A DNA stretch of 38,724 nt from Perkinsus chesapeaki. Its lineage: Eukaryota > Perkinsozoa > Perkinsida > Perkinsidae. The stretch spans positions 1-38,724 of the forward strand of contig JAAPAO010000330.1 in the NCBI GenBank assembly GCA_013115145.1, given 5' to 3'. Positions within the stretch are counted from its first letter, which is position 1. The number at the start of each line of letters is the position of its first letter. Made by a program: the position numbers and the translations under genes. The notes under the pieces are model-generated. The model ran no database searches and had not been told where the DNA came from. It saw only the letters and a program-made list of their open reading frames with translations. This document shows, piece by piece, positions 1 to 11,748 of the stretch.

Positions 1-238
1 TAATATCGAACTTGGCCATTTCTGCTGTTGCTCTCCTCTAGGCGGGGTCTCTGCCCATCATACTGCTTCTTGTACTTGCCGCCCACGGAATGAACCTCAG
101 GGATTCGGGGACCGGAGCCTCGCTGAGTTCCTGCTTCCCTGCAGCAGCCCGGGAGTAGAACCCAGGACACGTTGATTGACTCAATTCGTTCGCGTTATAC
201 ACGACCAGTTCAGAACTCAGTAGCTGAACTGGCATCAT
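1..238 (-). CDS. Possible 5' part of an unidentified gene, cut by the window edge
   Basis: An open frame runs leftwards from an ATG at 236-238. In another frame, about positions 10-95 read as a hydrophilic exon containing VGGKYKKQYDGQRPRLEESN, which looks coding. The two can be joined by an intron of the local style whose interior (about 130-170) contains a GGTTCTACTCCC stretch resembling a tRNA T arm. No family is recognised. It lies downstream of the TCF25 stop on the same strand. It could equally be an untranslated stretch of a neighbouring gene. Confidence 0.25.
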
Positions 239-451
239 GAAGTGTAAGCCTATGCTGCAGGATGAATCTTATGATCATGCAAGGTGCGTAGCGTGGCATA
301 TGATCGCGCTTCAAGCAGATGAGTAGTATATTTAATGATTTTACTGGCAATACTCGTAATAAGATACAAAGTGTAATGCACCAAAATATCCTTACTTTAC
401 CACACGCAATCAATAACAGGAATCAGGAAACAGTAATGAGTAAAGGCACAC

Positions 452-3400
452 TCAATCCATTTGAATCTCCTCCGCAACAGAGTTGTCATCTGATGAGGAG
501 CCTCTTCTTCGGTGGCGTTCGCCAGTGGTCGCCTATTACAACAGCTTAAACCAGCTCCCATTCGACATTAGAACTCACCTCCTCGAGGAGGATTTGTTGT
601 ATTATCGGATCATCGTCATCATCTGGGATATTCGCCCTATCTCCGACATCTTCAACTAACCCTTCTTCTTGCTCGTCTTCAGCATTCCGACCGAGCCCCA
701 GTCGCTCTGTTATTCGATCCAATGCTCCTCGGACGCCAGCTGTGATGTTTATCTAGGGATAATGGCAAACTGCAAGACTTGTAATTGAAAGTATTTTCAG
801 AGTCCCGACATTCGAGTTCAGCGTTTCGGTATTTCCCGAGCTCACGAAGATCTGAATCGATTTGCAAAGCATCCCGAAAGTTCCATTGTGCCGGAGCACG
901 TCTGAACGGATGATATCTAATATCGAGATTGAACTAAACACCTCAGACGACGCTCATTGTGAATGGCGTTAGGCCTACCGGTTCAGCCTCAGTGCCGGTA
1001 TAGTCAACTCTGGACCATGGCATTAAACTCTGGATGAAGGCCACCAATGGATTTGACTCCAACGAGACATTGGCTCGTCCCTCATCTCCACGCCCTGGCT
1101 GGAAGTTCGCGCCGTAGGTCTTGAAAAGCTGGAAAACCGTGTATAGCGAATATCACTGTAACGAGAGGAGAGCGGTACCTCGTTATCGGCCTCGAAAAGG
1201 GCTCTTGGTAAAACTGGAGCGTTCATTGAGAACTCGGATTTTGACAAGTCAGTGTATCGTCCAACCAGGCTCGGCAGTTCACTTGTAGACCATCGCCGTC
1301 GCACTGCCTCCAAATCTGGGCAAAGCTCAACCTGACAGTGACGTGATTAACCCAGTAGGTGTTCGAGTAGTTGTATCGTACCAATCGTTGTGAAGCACTG
1401 AAGAGCCAGTCTTGCAGCTGTGCCGGTTTCCATAGTTGCCAAGCCTTCTCCGCGTATGCCTCCGCCATGAGGAGATGGATCGAACCAAACTTCTCGTGCA
1501 TGAAGTATCTGCGAATCGCAGATACTTCACAGACTGTGATGTGGAGCAAAAAGAGTAACTCGGTTGTTCGTATGGCATGAACTGGCTCCATTTCATGCCG
1601 CGGATATTCAGTTCACTTGACGGTTCCACGGACACTTACGTTCGAGCATCCGAGAATGGTGGCTGCCTGAATAGATCTTCCCAGGGTTTGTGCCCCTCGC
1701 CCGATAACGGGACCGACATTGCCACAAGCAGCGTGCGTATAGTATAGGGGAACCTGAATCGGGCGTGCACCGAGGTTAAGTCTAGAACAGAGGGCTACAG
1801 TAGAATGGCCTTCATTAGCGCGATGGAGGCCCCCAAGGCTTCATCATCGGCGTGATCAGTAGACCGATCTAAATATTGCTATTTATGATATTATACAGTG
1901 CAAGAACTTACCACCAATCACCAGAGCCTTACGAAAGTCTTCAGCAGTAACTCGCTGAACTGCAGCTGAAGCTTCGTTGGCTGTCGACAACTGTTGATAA
2001 CGAGCAAGAGCTTCGGAGAACCTAATATACAACCTTGTGGGGCTGGTCAAACCTTGGGTCGAAGCAAATGATTAAAAATAAGAAAACGAAATGCGCGCTC
2101 CAAAAGATTAGCTTTGCTGATATAGAAGGGAACAACGTCAAAGTGCACTTACGCAAAGTTTGGCATGACCAAGTCCAGGGATGAATATGCAACCTTATTG
2201 TCATCTGATATCGAAGGAAGAGTCGCATAGGTTGACACAAAACGGTGGAGCCAATCACACTCGTGGCTGCGAATCTGAGGGACAGGGAGAAATGATCAAG
2301 AGCAGATTATAAGAAGCATGAAGAAACATGGACAACGACATCGGTAGTGCGAGATGATGGTAATATCGATCGTGACCTCATCGACGAACATTTTGTAGTG
2401 CTACAAGGCCAACTGCACTTGCCAAATATTAAAGTGTGGAACACAGACATTTTTATCGCATTTTCCATCGTAGTAACATCTTCAAGCTTTGGAGGGGCCG
2501 CGGCGCAAATGATAGAACTAGCCATTGACGATCCCATAGCAGACGATATTCCTCAATATGGTAACTTACCATCGGTAACCGATGGTGATGACAAAAGCGA
2601 GATACCTCACTCCCAAACTTTCCTACCATCTCGTCGAGGTATAGAGACTGTGGGAGAAACTATAGGGAGGCGGCTTACAGCGTAAGTATCCAAATGCATG
2701 AGGGCGTGGACTCTGTCTCGATCCTCATCCATCAATAATAACAATTTGAACACTTCCAATGCTGTTCGTGTGCAACCCTGGCCAGCTAATAGAAGTCCAT
2801 GGATCTGCAGGGAGTTCATCAATCAACCTAGGATGAATCTTACAACTTACCAGTAGAGTCCTCAATGCTAGAATTGTAAAGCAATAGTAAGGATCATCTT
2901 TGGAGAGATAGAGCGATGCTACTGGGCCAGCCCTGTCAGCTGCGTCATTACCATGCTCTGAAAAGGTGTAAAGTCCACTAGCAAAAATAATAAGGCACAG
3001 AACGTCGGGAGCGTTATTGTTCTGCCTTATACATGATGATTGAATATGATGTGCGAGGTAAATAACATTAACTAAGATTATCATTAGACTCACAATATAC
3101 TAAGCCCGCATAATACCTAATACGTGATATTTAAATTTTAAGATCGAAAAAAGAGTAGTTGATAAGAATCTGACGCGCGGTGTACAATACTTAATTTTAT
3201 TAAATACCATTCCAAAACGGTGCAAGATTAAGCATGATTTGGTCCCATTATAAACTGACTTCCTTTCTTATGTCTCCTTTTATGCCCTCCTCCTCCTCCT
3301 CCTCCAACCTTATTAGACTCCATAAAGGGATCGAATAATGGATGAGTGCTGCACTGTAAAACATAAAGTGCACGACGGAGTAGCTGACCGGCACGCTCGA

Positions 3401-5244
3401 ATTCACGATGTTCACGATAAATATCAGTAACGGCAAGTATCTGATTAATAACAATCTATTATTGTGGTGATACTATACTGATGAGACATATTCAAATATA
3501 AGCTTAGCAATCAATTTCATAGGTTCGTAGAAAAAGTATAGAAATATAACAATGATATTTTTATTATGTCATAACGATACTTCATATAATTGCGGTCCTA
3601 TTATAATATTCCTCTTTCGTACAAAGCGATGCGTAATTAGCAAACCCATGCTCGGATATGCACAACTGGTGTATATCACAGCCATTTTGATCAGCATTTT
3701 GTACGTTGACCATCTATCACAGATATCGCTTCAGTGTAATAGCGAACAAGTATACTATTACAAATCGTAAATAATATGGTATATAATATGAACTAAATAT
3801 AATCCTAACCTAATATATGACATATACCTAACAGAAATTAAGTAATTTTACAACTTACAGAGTGAAGATGAAACGGATTCTTCTGGAGGAAATATATAAG
3901 GGAGTCAACATCTGATGAAGCAACCTGATAAAAAATATAGGAACCAGGGATCGAACCCGAGACCTTACGATTTCACAGTATGTATCCATGGTCTTCAGGT
4001 AAGAGTTACTCGGTTCCAAATAAAACTGTGTCTTCTTATCACCGCTATCAGCGCTCCCCTCAGAGGCTTCGTGACTGAAAATGGTCAACAATGTTGGAAT
4101 ATAGCCCCATACTCGAACTCGTATTAGTGGTGGAAAATAGAAAATTGCGTTGGTTGTTGAAGCCTCGAGTCCTAGGCACCGTATCATTCTAAGATTCACC
4201 GAGGGGAATTGAAGATTCAACTAAGAAAGGCAGGTGGATATTCATTCCAACATCGACGGATATCCAAGGGTCGCAGGTTCGATCCCGCCACCTTACACTT
4301 TCATAACAAGTGTAGAGTCCTTTACTGCTGCCGGTGTTGGCCACATCTCTTCCTCTTGATTCATCGGCCAATCGTTTAACAGCCAAGAACGTTTCTTCAA
4401 ATTGGCACCGGATCGAGCCGCCGTGGCAGCGCCCATCCCACGCGGACGATTCATAATACGGTTCTGCGAATGTTGCTGAGTGCTGCTGTTTTCGGCTCTG
4501 ACTCGCAGAGAGTAGGCTTCGGAACCGAAAATGCCTGAAGACCATGGTTCGAATCCCACCCAAGGTATTTTGATTTACGTTTTATTTCCGTTTCAGGATT
4601 GAGGTTCCCCTTGGATATCCTCAGCAAGGGATCAGATGATGACGATGGTGAGCTGGGCACATCTGCCGACCATAAAGATTGAGCCGCTGGGATTCGAACC
4701 TGCGCCTACTTTTCTTCTCAGCTTTCTTATTCTTTTTCTTCTGTGGTGGTGGTGGACTTTTCTTCTTCTTCTCCTGCTGCTGCTGTTGCTTGACAGGTTT
4801 CTTAGCCTCCGCTATCAGCTGGGCAGTTTGTGGTGGTGGTGTACTCTCGAGCTCCTCTTCCTCCTCCTCAGAGGACCTGTCGTCTTCTTCTTCCTCATAA
4901 TCACTGTCACTATCCAGTTGTACCGCTGCAAAAACACTCTTATCTGAGGGAAACAAAGGGTGTTCTTAATATTCCGACTTCATCTGTTGGACAGTTACTA
5001 ACTCCGTCTAAGAGACTGCAATAAATATTATTTTCCTACGAACGATCGGTTTGCTCGCCCCTAAGGGCTAGGTATATCTTAATAGTGCAGCTACGCGAAC
5101 GTAAAACGGCGAGAAAGTAACGGTACGTAGATTTGGAGAGATTTCTTCTCCCTCTGAGTCATCCTCGTCAATCACTAGTGTAGACGGCAACTCATCGTCC
5201 TCGCCAGCTAACCGAAGCTGTTTGTTGATTTGACGTCTACTCAT
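452..5244 (-). CDS. TCF25: TCF25/Nulp1 (Rqc1 family) homologue, multi-exon
   Basis: TCF25-family proteins (yeast Rqc1) are ribosome quality-control factors acting with the Ltn1 ligase at stalled 60S subunits. The start MSRRQINKQLRLAGEDDELP lies at 5244. It is followed by an acidic and lysine/glutamine-rich segment (4950-4710), then by family landmarks in the right order: DPLLRISKGNLNPETEIKR and IFGSEAYS (about 4650-4500), FYLEPSNSYLKTMDTYCE (about 4015-3969), LIYFLQKNPFHLHS (3900s), FERAGQLLRRALYVLQCSTH then PLFDPFMES (about 3420-3290), GCTRTALEVFKLLLLMDED (about 2790-2720), MPNFA (about 2160) and LLMAEAYAEKAWQLWKP (about 1480-1430). A terminal exon ends SSSDDNSVAEEIQMD at stop 452-454. At least twelve introns are needed, mostly 31-47 nt; three contain a tRNA-B-box-like core. 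The junction at 2022-2052 is off by one base if read as GT-AG. Exon limits between 600 and 1300 are uncertain. Confidence 0.9.
1502..1528. repeat. Perfect 13-bp inverted repeat
   Basis: GAAGTATCTGCGA and TCGCAGATACTTC are separated by a single A. The ends GTATCT...AGATAC echo the family-3 module. It lies in or next to an intron upstream of the TCF25 exon KFGSIHLLMAEAYAEK. Confidence 0.9.
3925..3968 (-). repeat. 44-nt TCF25 intron with B-box-like core (family 1, sense)
   Basis: It begins GTAAGGTCTCGGG, continues TTCGATCCCTGG and ends TTTTATCAG. Removal joins MDTYCEI to VASSDVDSLIYFL in the family-conserved order. Confidence 0.88.
4535..4578 (-). repeat. 44-nt TCF25 intron with B-box-like core (family 1, antisense)
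   Basis: It begins GTAAATC, contains GTGGGATTCGAACCATGG and ends TCTTCAG. Removal joins NPETEIK to RIFGSEAY, a conserved stretch of the family. Confidence 0.9.
4663..4709 (-). repeat. 47-nt TCF25 intron with B-box-like core (family 1, sense)
   Basis: It begins GTAGGCGCAGGTTCGAATCC and ends GTCGGCAG. Removal joins the lysine-rich segment to VPSSPSSSSDPLLRI. Confidence 0.88.
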
Positions 5245-5478
5245 TTATCAAGTGCACCGGCTGCGATATAAATGATGATATACTAGCCAACACAACTCAT
5301 CACCATGTAATGACGGTATTAATACAATAGTAGATGGTTTATTATTATTAGTAGCACTATAAGATATAATAGCATTATCATCATCAACTAAGATCCGCAG
5401 CAGTAGGAGACCAGTCCTCGTCCGCTATCGATCTGAACATAACATTATGATGATGACCACTTATTTAAAGTAAGGTTG

Positions 5479-8400
5479 CTACTGTTCATCCAGCTCTGGA
5501 TTGGAGAAATCATCGACGCCTCTATCAAGCTCTATGAAATCGGTTAACTCGAATTGTGGAAGACATCGAATACGCTCCTACAAAGCAGAAGTGAAGACTA
5601 CACGTAAAGATGCGCCATCGTCCTACTGAAACTGACGGCAACATTCGCCACAAATCGTGATGCTGCATTTGTTTTGTCCACTCTGCCTCAACCAGCGGTA
5701 TCTAGAGCGCACAACATAACCTGTTATGTATCTTGCAAGGTTGAAGCTAAGATACTTACTGCTTTTGCTTGTAAAGGTGTAACATCCGGTGGTACTTTAA
5801 AGTGATACTCTCTCCTCGGCATCTGTCCAGTCCTAGCCGGCACTGGCATCCGGAATGCAGCCCCCGATGACCCCGCCGATTTAGCGTCGTTTGATGCTGT
5901 GTTGCCGCCACGTAATGAAAGATCCTTAATCACATCGGTGAGTCCATACCTGCTGCCACCACTTCAACAAGCGGTCATCGATTCTACAATTTTCAAATTC
6001 TAGCATTTGCGAAAGTCTAACTTGACCTTGAGCTGGCCCCGGGAGGCAGGGCCGCTTATCCTATCGAAAGCGCCGCCCCTTCGGGAAGATTTACACACAT
6101 TACACACAGGAAATACAATACAAAGTTCTATGACACAGGATACCAAGTCAGTTATTGGTTATTCTTCTATATGCATAATCGATCACCAGGGCGAGCGCTA
6201 TACAGTACAGTACAACAACCCTGCTGGGTACCTACCTGGCTAGTTGCCTAACTACAAGTTCGGTGACAACACATCTCCATTTGTAATAGCCAACTTGATC
6301 ATTGGCACGAGTTGTCGATGCTGATGGGTTCTGCTCGGCTGATGGGGCTGAATCCAGTGGTGGAGGATCTGCGGAGTTAATCGATGATGAGTTAGATGAT
6401 GGAAGGCGGCTTACCAACTAGTGGGCCGACACGGAATAGTAAAAGTAGGATGAAACGCTGCCTTACAAACCATGACCAATGTAACTGATGAGAAGGTTGA
6501 AAAGTGATGACGCGGAAGATAATATTATTGTTACCAAAAGTCTGTCGAAGTGCTTGCCAAGTAAATGATCGGTGACGAGACTCCGGCCACTCATGGTGGA
6601 GACTGGACCGGCGAATAGGCCCCAGTGTTGATAGATCAACCAGAGGACGTTATGGATGTTCCTGGCTATATCACACCTGAAGTAACATATCTTAGGTTCA
6701 AGCGAGGAAGATGCAAAGTAGGTTACTCTAGTAGCATATCGATGCCATGCAACAGGAAGTTCATATCAAAATCTCCTGGAAGTGAAGCATGCCGCACCAG
6801 TAACGATAAGAACAGGAAATGAATCTATACATTGAATTACAATGCAAGCAACTTATCGAAGTAGTACTTACCATTTTCATGGCGCATGCTACAGCCTTCT
6901 GGTTATATATATTGGTACTATGGAACATAATCTATAAAGTTAAGTGGGAGAAGAGCGGTATGAAAGAGTAGCCTTACTTTAACAATACAACTGAGAGTTT
7001 GAGTATTTCTGAGTACGCTAGCCGCACAATCGACGAGAGCATCTGGATAATGGTCTACTCTCTTATGGTACTTCATACAGAGGAACACCTAATAATGACA
7101 AAGATATCAACCTTTTTAGTGTCTTGCACGCTCAACCTCTGGATACTCACCCCCTTCAATAGTGTTCGATATCCCGGGATGTACTTCCATAAATCTGCTA
7201 ACTGATTCTGATCTACAACTACTTCGGAAACGTACCTGCGATGAGAGAATCGTTAGGTTGACCTTGCAAGATACGGAACACGTCAGATTGGAATCTGCTT
7301 ACTTGCACCAACATTTAACGAACAATAAGAACGTAGTCTTCCTCTTTCTCATTCTTGTCCGCCATAAGCTCTTCTCGCCAATTAATGAATGTACTTGAAT
7401 CTGAGCCCAAAAATATCTTCTAAGATACCCCCGTCGACCTCCCGACCTGCAGTAATCTGCGTTTAACTCTCACCCATCCATGTTCGGTCAGCCCAAAGTA
7501 TTCACTAAAATGTCACAAAAAATCAGCACGCATGCACATGAAGATACTCCCTACTTGAGACCACTATGGAACTCAGTTAAATCGAATAACAACTGGATGT
7601 CTCTCGCCTGTGGGACCCACTGGCGGTTACTATGTAACGACGCACGCATAAGGCTATACCTACAAAACAGACACGTATCTTCAGGTTGACCATGCAAGAT
7701 ACGAAATAGGTTCGGTTGCAGCCTTACGAGCTCCCTCTCCATTCAGCTATATCCATATCCTCCTCCTCTTTAGTAAGCAAGCATGCTGCTACTGTCTGAC
7801 CCAACTCCGGTACCAAGAAATATAATCTGTCCGACGCACTTTCTCATTTAAAAGTATTCCGAGAGTCCTCTAACCTGGCGTATAGCATCGGTATCATATC
7901 AGGGCTGACCTCATAGAGGTTGTATGCTCTTCTACCGGAATCAATAGTCCTCAAGGCGAATACTGCTAAGGTGTATCTAAACAGGTAATATACTACTCCA
8001 GTGCTAGAATCCACGACTTGGAATCTTCCCAAATCTGGCTCGAATCTCAGTTGCAGCAGTTCACAAAACATGTTCCCGATGAAACTAAGGGGAACTGTCA
8101 GGCCTTGAAACCTCCCATCGTCAATACCGAATTCTCACAACATAGGAAGCCAATATACCACAGATCTCTCGAGCCGCTTATCGGTGGCGGGGGTTGTGGC
8201 GAATTTCTTACATTGTATCTTGCCATCGTCTGCAACACTTCATTCTCGTCTCAAACCATTCCAACGCTGCAATTTGGGAATCATCCAAATACCCTGGCTC
8301 ACCAGGCTCTGGTAAAGCTGAAAGGTAGGTTTGAAGGTAAAGTTGGTATGATGCACGCATGCGCATTACTTCCATTGGATTTCATCTCTTGGTATTTCAG

Positions 8401-10193
8401 CAGATCCTGACGTGCTTCAACATGTGATGTGTAACAAGTCGGTGGTGGAGGAAGTTGCGACAATGCCCTGGAAAACAAAAAATATCTTTTTAGTTATGAA
8501 AATGCCGAGTCAACCTAAAGATACCCCCATCTTACTCGAGTTCTCCTCGAACTATCAAAGCTTGCAATAGTCGGCAATAGGCCTGCTGCAAACCCCATTG
8601 AATTCCACCTAAAATACAAAACATGAATCGCTTCGCTCCGCCCAGACAAACAGAATTCCCTATTCCACAACAAACATACAATACCACTTCAAGTCGTGGT
8701 AGCTCTGCAGCTGTCTTAGCGCCTTCCAATTGCAAAATTACCAATACGGTCGTTTTCTTGAATTTCTTACTACTTCACGAGATTTCCCCGAAGCAACACT
8801 TCAGATGTAGTTGACGGCGGTTCCCTCACACTACTACTAAAAGTATCACAATTCTCACATGAGTTCAAAGGTAAACAGCGCTCGCCGAGTTGATCGATTA
8901 TCATTACTGTTGGTAATAATGAGTTGTTGGCTTACCAGTTGTATAGGATAACATTGCTACTGCTTGATGTATTAAATCCATCATCATCCCTTGGGCTTTG
9001 AGAAGTATCCTATCGCTACTGTATATGAAGGACTTCATTGACTGCTTTTCTGAGCAAAACATATTTAATTGAGTTATACTGTGGAATAGGTCGTAAGTTA
9101 CGAACTATTCCGCATTGTAACGAGTCCTAGCTGAACAATTTCGAGAGCACCACCACGCACAGGTGAAGTCTCGAGAATACCAAATTCTGCAGTTAAAGTG
9201 CTACTGCAGTAAATTAATCCGAACTACAGATACATCAGTGTGAGAGTAACTAAGCCGAGTCACGGCTGAGTGAAGGCACACACACTTTACTAGTGAGAAA
9301 CATGACCATTACTAATAATCAAACATGCTTAAAGCGACCAGCTTTATCTATAGGATTGTATTATTTCTGTCTTACCAGAGACACTTAGAGCATCAGTTAG
9401 CTCAAGTACGAGTTTCTCAGTCTTCTGACTTTCACCAAATGGTTTTGTTTCATTAGGACTTAATAATCGTTCGCTTAAATAGAACACCCTCCTCAGTTTA
9501 TCAGGCATCCTCTTCAGGGCAGCCTGAGCGAATTATTCCGATTCTGTGAATATTTTACTCATCTTACATCGTCCGTCGGGCTCTGACTGCCTGTAATCGT
9601 TCTCCCTGGACGCTCATCTCTCACAATCGCTGAGGTCCTCGCTATAAAGCCATTACCGATATGGACCTGCCATCAAATTAGCAATGATGTATATCAGCCC
9701 ATTCCAGAGATAGGGGTTAATATAAACATATGAATTCAATTACCCCAGCGGCGAGCTGTCTGTATCGAGGCATCGCTGTAATGCGGAAATGCATAGTCAA
9801 TAAACCAACATGCCGACCATGATTCCACAACTTCTGAGTCATAGTTCCTAAAAACGATCAGATGGCTCATTCGTATCTTGCACGGGGAAGCTAAAGATAT
9901 TCTTACTCTCAATGAACGGCGGGGACACAGCCGATCTTCCCTGATTGGAGGTGGACTGGTCAGAGTCGGAGTTGGCCGAGCTTATGGCGTTCCTGCCCCA
10001 TTCATTAACCTCGTATATCTTAGCAAGAGGAATCTGAAAAGTATCCAAAGGTTAACCATGCAAGATACAAAATATGTTAGCTTACCCATGTTTCGCCTCG
10101 GAACTTAACCCTTTTATCAGGCGCTAGATTGCTAGAGGAATAGAGTCGCAATAAGACTGATTCTGTACGCAAGTACGTCATACTCGTTTTCAT
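5479..10193 (-). CDS. Large unidentified multi-exon gene, helical protein
   Basis: The start ATG at 10193 reads MKTSMTYLRTESVLLRLYSS and joins in frame, across a 52-nt intron (10034-10085), to IPLAKIYEVNEWGRN. Further coding blocks are SWSACWFIDYAFPHYSDAS (about 9800), VHIGNGFIARTSAIVRDERP (about 9640), RMPDKLRRVFYLSERLLSPN (about 9500), LEGAKTAAELPRLEVVLYVC (about 8720), YLSALPEPGEPGYLDDSQIA (about 8300), MFCELLQLRFEPDLG (about 8060), LYEVSPDMIPMLYARLEDSR (about 7900), REYHFKVPPDVTPLQAKAV (about 5800) and a last exon ending DDFSNPELDEQ at stop 5479-5481. The content is mostly helical, suggestive of a HEAT or karyopherin-like solenoid, but no family signature was recognised. It is exceptionally rich in introns with the GTATCTT...AAGATAC module. 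A single gene is inferred; two adjacent genes are possible. Confidence 0.5.
5728..5755. repeat. Family-3 intron module, full copy
   Basis: A 28-bp imperfect palindrome runs from GTATCTTGCA through AGGTTGAAGCT to AAGATAC. On the minus strand it lies directly behind a GTAA donor that ends the exon coding LQAKAVSILAS, so it forms the 5' part of an intron of the gene ending at 5479. Confidence 0.75.
7675..7702. repeat. Family-3 intron module, full copy
   Basis: It begins GTATCTT, has CAGGTTGACCA in the middle and ends TGCAAGATAC. It has the same ends and length as the copies at 5728, 9873, 10041 and 14848. It sits in a stretch of the minus-strand gene that lacks a convincing exon. Confidence 0.7.
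9873..9900. repeat. Family-3 intron module inside a 59-nt intron
   Basis: The module GTATCTTGCA...AAAGATAT lies just inside the GTAAG donor that follows the exon coding GRSAVSPPFIE on the minus strand. The intron ends at TTTTTAG before NYDSEVVESW, and the reading frame is kept. Confidence 0.75.
10034..10085 (-). repeat. 52-nt intron built around a family-3 module
   Basis: The donor is at 10085 and the acceptor TTTTCAG ends at 10034. The module occupies 10041-10068 (GTATCC...AAGATAC on plus). It splits codon-exactly between the exon ending KFRGETW and the exon starting IPLAKIYEV. Confidence 0.75.
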
Positions 10194-10431
10194 ACACACC
10201 AACGGTAACTGAAAGATACAAAACAGGTTGAATTGAATAACAATAGGAAACGACAAAATAAATTAATTAAGATACTTTAAAGTAATACAACCGGCATCAC
10301 CGGGCAAGAGATAATGCCACAATACGATAACTAGTGATGATAGAAGAAAACTTAAGATTTGTTAAGATTTCGTTATAATTTACAGTGAAGGTATCTACTA
10401 TATTAATCATTCAGATTCATTTTCTCCAACA

Positions 10432-11291
10432 TTACTCTGCCTCTCCCTTCCCAAGGCCATCTACCTGTCCGTCTGTATTCTCCCATACTGGTTCCTGCAC
10501 ACATGGTGTCCACGTCGAGAACAGATTTCCCGGGAACACATGATCACTGAGTTGATCCAATGATTGAGGTATTGGACCAGCTGGCGAGTCTGGCAAAGTG
10601 GGAGGTGGTGGCGCTGGGGTTTGGGGACTGAATAATAGAAGTCAATATGGTCCATCGATAATAACCTTTGTTCCTAATTCCATGGTCAACAACTGGCTAT
10701 AACTACCCTCCAGACGTTGACATGCGAGTACGGTGTAGAATTCATTTGATTATAATTTACAACTCCCCTTCACTGGTGTGCAGATATATATCTACATTAT
10801 ATATTTATTTATATCACATAAGTAATCATACCAGATAATTCGAATCAACTAAGACAGAATTGATTCCACAATTGCGACCAGATTTGTCATTAACTCACAT
10901 GAACACCCCAACGCTTACTATGAAGTCAAGCCGGTTATATTATACGCAAGCATATAGTGTCGTCCAGTATGTTGGCTCCCCTCCACTAAATCACGAGTTC
11001 CATCAAATACAAGCGATGGTGCCTCTCCTGGTTGCTCCGGTACAAGCTCATTAGAAGCAATATATGACGGTCCTGAAAAAATGCCTCCACCAGGATTCGA
11101 ACCGGCGACCATTCGATTACCCATCGCCGAATCATCATCATACGGAGGTGTTGCAACCTCGGGATATCCTTCATGACCGCTACCTGCTGGAGAGTTTCGT
11201 GGCGCACGAAAATTTAGGACTTACCGAAATCAACTGCTGCTTCTTGTGTCTGCAAATATATCTTTCCTTGTTGTGCCATTTTAATACTCAT
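10432..11291 (-). CDS. Small unidentified proline-rich protein, multi-exon
   Basis: It starts at 11291 (MSIKMAQQGKIYLQTQEAAV) or at the in-frame ATG 11279. A 41-nt intron (11184-11224) leads to SGHEGYPEVATPPYDDDS, and a 48-nt intron (11073-11120) leads to GPSYIASNELVPEQPGEAPS. Both junctions keep frame. A later exon is rich in proline and ends HVFPGNLFSTWTPCVQEPVW then NTDGQVDGLGKGEAE at stop 10432-10434. The exon between about 10930 and 10660 is not resolved. No family is recognised. The two introns belong to two different repeated intron families, one carrying the TTCGTGGCGC hairpin and one a tRNA-B-box-like core. Confidence 0.55.
11073..11120 (-). repeat. 48-nt intron with B-box-like core (family 1, sense)
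   Basis: It begins GTAATCG, contains CCGGTTCGAATCCTGG and ends TTTTTTCAG. The core matches the tRNA T arm/B box. Frame is kept between DDDSAM and GPSYIAS. Confidence 0.8.
11184..11224 (-). repeat. 41-nt intron with TTCGTGGCGC hairpin (family 2, antisense)
   Basis: On the plus strand the core is TTTCGTGGCGCACGAAA, a near-perfect hairpin. In gene orientation the intron begins GTAAGTCC and ends CAGCAG, and frame is kept between AAVDFG and SGHEGYP. Confidence 0.8.
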
Positions 11292-11748
11292 CACCAACCG
11301 GCTTGAACCTAAGATACCCCTTGAAAATCTTCATGGTGCGGAAGTTCAATACGTAACGCTATAAGGATAATAAATACCACGGATGGCACCGATGCAGCAC
11401 GTAATGGTTGGGAAAAGACCCCACGTGAGTTTCCTCAGGCAATCTTATAGACAAAGATACGGTTATTAAGATAATGTAATCTAACTGGATGCTTATGGAT
11501 GCAAATGACAGGTAAGCAGTCTTCTTCTTCTTCTTGCATGTTTATTATTATATATTAAACCTCTCAAGCAGTAGAGTACTAATACTATCAAATATATCTA
11601 CAATCTCTATTACATACCATTAATACTCAGTAAACTATAAATAGTTCTATGAGCAAACATTATTATTAACAAATATGATATACATGATGACTGTCCAAGT
11701 CATTATATAATATATTACTAGCCATAGATATCAATACTAGTATTGAAG

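Noticed and set aside
3945-4022. tRNA-like 77-nt unit with matching GGAACC/GGTTCC ends
   Set aside because: Half of it is the conserved TCF25 exon FYLEPSNSYLKTMDTYCE, so the pairing ends are coincidental; only the intron part is tRNA-like.
4636-4947. Plus-strand Leu/Phe-rich frame that looks membrane-like
   Set aside because: It is the antisense of the acidic and lysine-rich TCF25 segment; low-complexity DNA produces the hydrophobic run.
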